In this document: positions 4,872 to 5,251 of the stretch, piece by piece | Numbering within the stretch: position 1 is the first letter of the stretch | Layout: each line of letters starts with the position of its first letter | NCBI GenBank assembly: GCA_002282555.1 | Contig: NCJR01000161.1 | Span: 1-5,251, forward strand | Length of the DNA: 5,251 bases | Direction: 5' to 3' | Source: Rhodobacterales bacterium 34-62-10 | GTDB lineage: Bacteria > Pseudomonadota > Alphaproteobacteria > Rhodobacterales > Rhodobacteraceae | The notes under the pieces: generated by a model | Told to the model about the DNA's origin: nothing | The model's database searches: none | What the model saw: the letters and a program-made list of their open reading frames with translations, nothing else | Program-made: the position numbers and the translations under genes

Positions 4872-5251
<380 letters not shown>

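Overview
The window looks like chromosomal DNA from an alphaproteobacterium, most likely Rhodobacteraceae. It is GC-rich, and its coding frames have strongly GC-biased third positions, which is why long shadow frames lie opposite real genes. It combines a CIRCE-controlled groESL operon, a DUF2161-type protein and a TIGR01459-type HAD protein, a mix I associate with that family. This placement is inferred from gene content and protein style; no database search was possible.

Layout, left to right. On the minus strand, bases 1-1957 hold three genes transcribed leftward: a class IIA HAD-like protein (1957-1085), a MaoC-like hotdog dehydratase (914-471) and the N-terminal part of ribF (411 to beyond base 1). 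The 170-base gap between the HAD and MaoC genes holds a hairpin and a possible promoter, so MaoC-ribF may be its own transcription unit. A divergent gap (1958-2195) separates the HAD gene from a small plus-strand gene for a secreted protein with a long glycine-rich tail (2196-2573). That gene converges on ppaC, a family II Mn-dependent inorganic pyrophosphatase on the minus strand (3614-2694). A strong hairpin at 2626-2651 has T-rich sequence on both sides and probably terminates both genes.

A second divergent gap (3615-3769) carries a good sigma70-like promoter for ppaC, a 17-base inverted repeat and a weaker promoter candidate for the next gene. That gene (3770-4414, GTG start) encodes a DUF2161-type PD-(D/E)XK nuclease-like protein. 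The window ends with the groES-groEL operon (4563 onward), preceded by a TTGACA promoter and a perfect CIRCE operator; groEL is cut by the window edge after 120 codons.

Most of the content is housekeeping: flavin cofactor synthesis, pyrophosphate removal and chaperonin. The less understood parts are the glycine-rich secreted protein, the DUF2161 protein and the HAD protein with an altered catalytic motif. I see no mobile element, CRISPR array, tRNA or rRNA, and no convincing evidence of a new multi-gene system.
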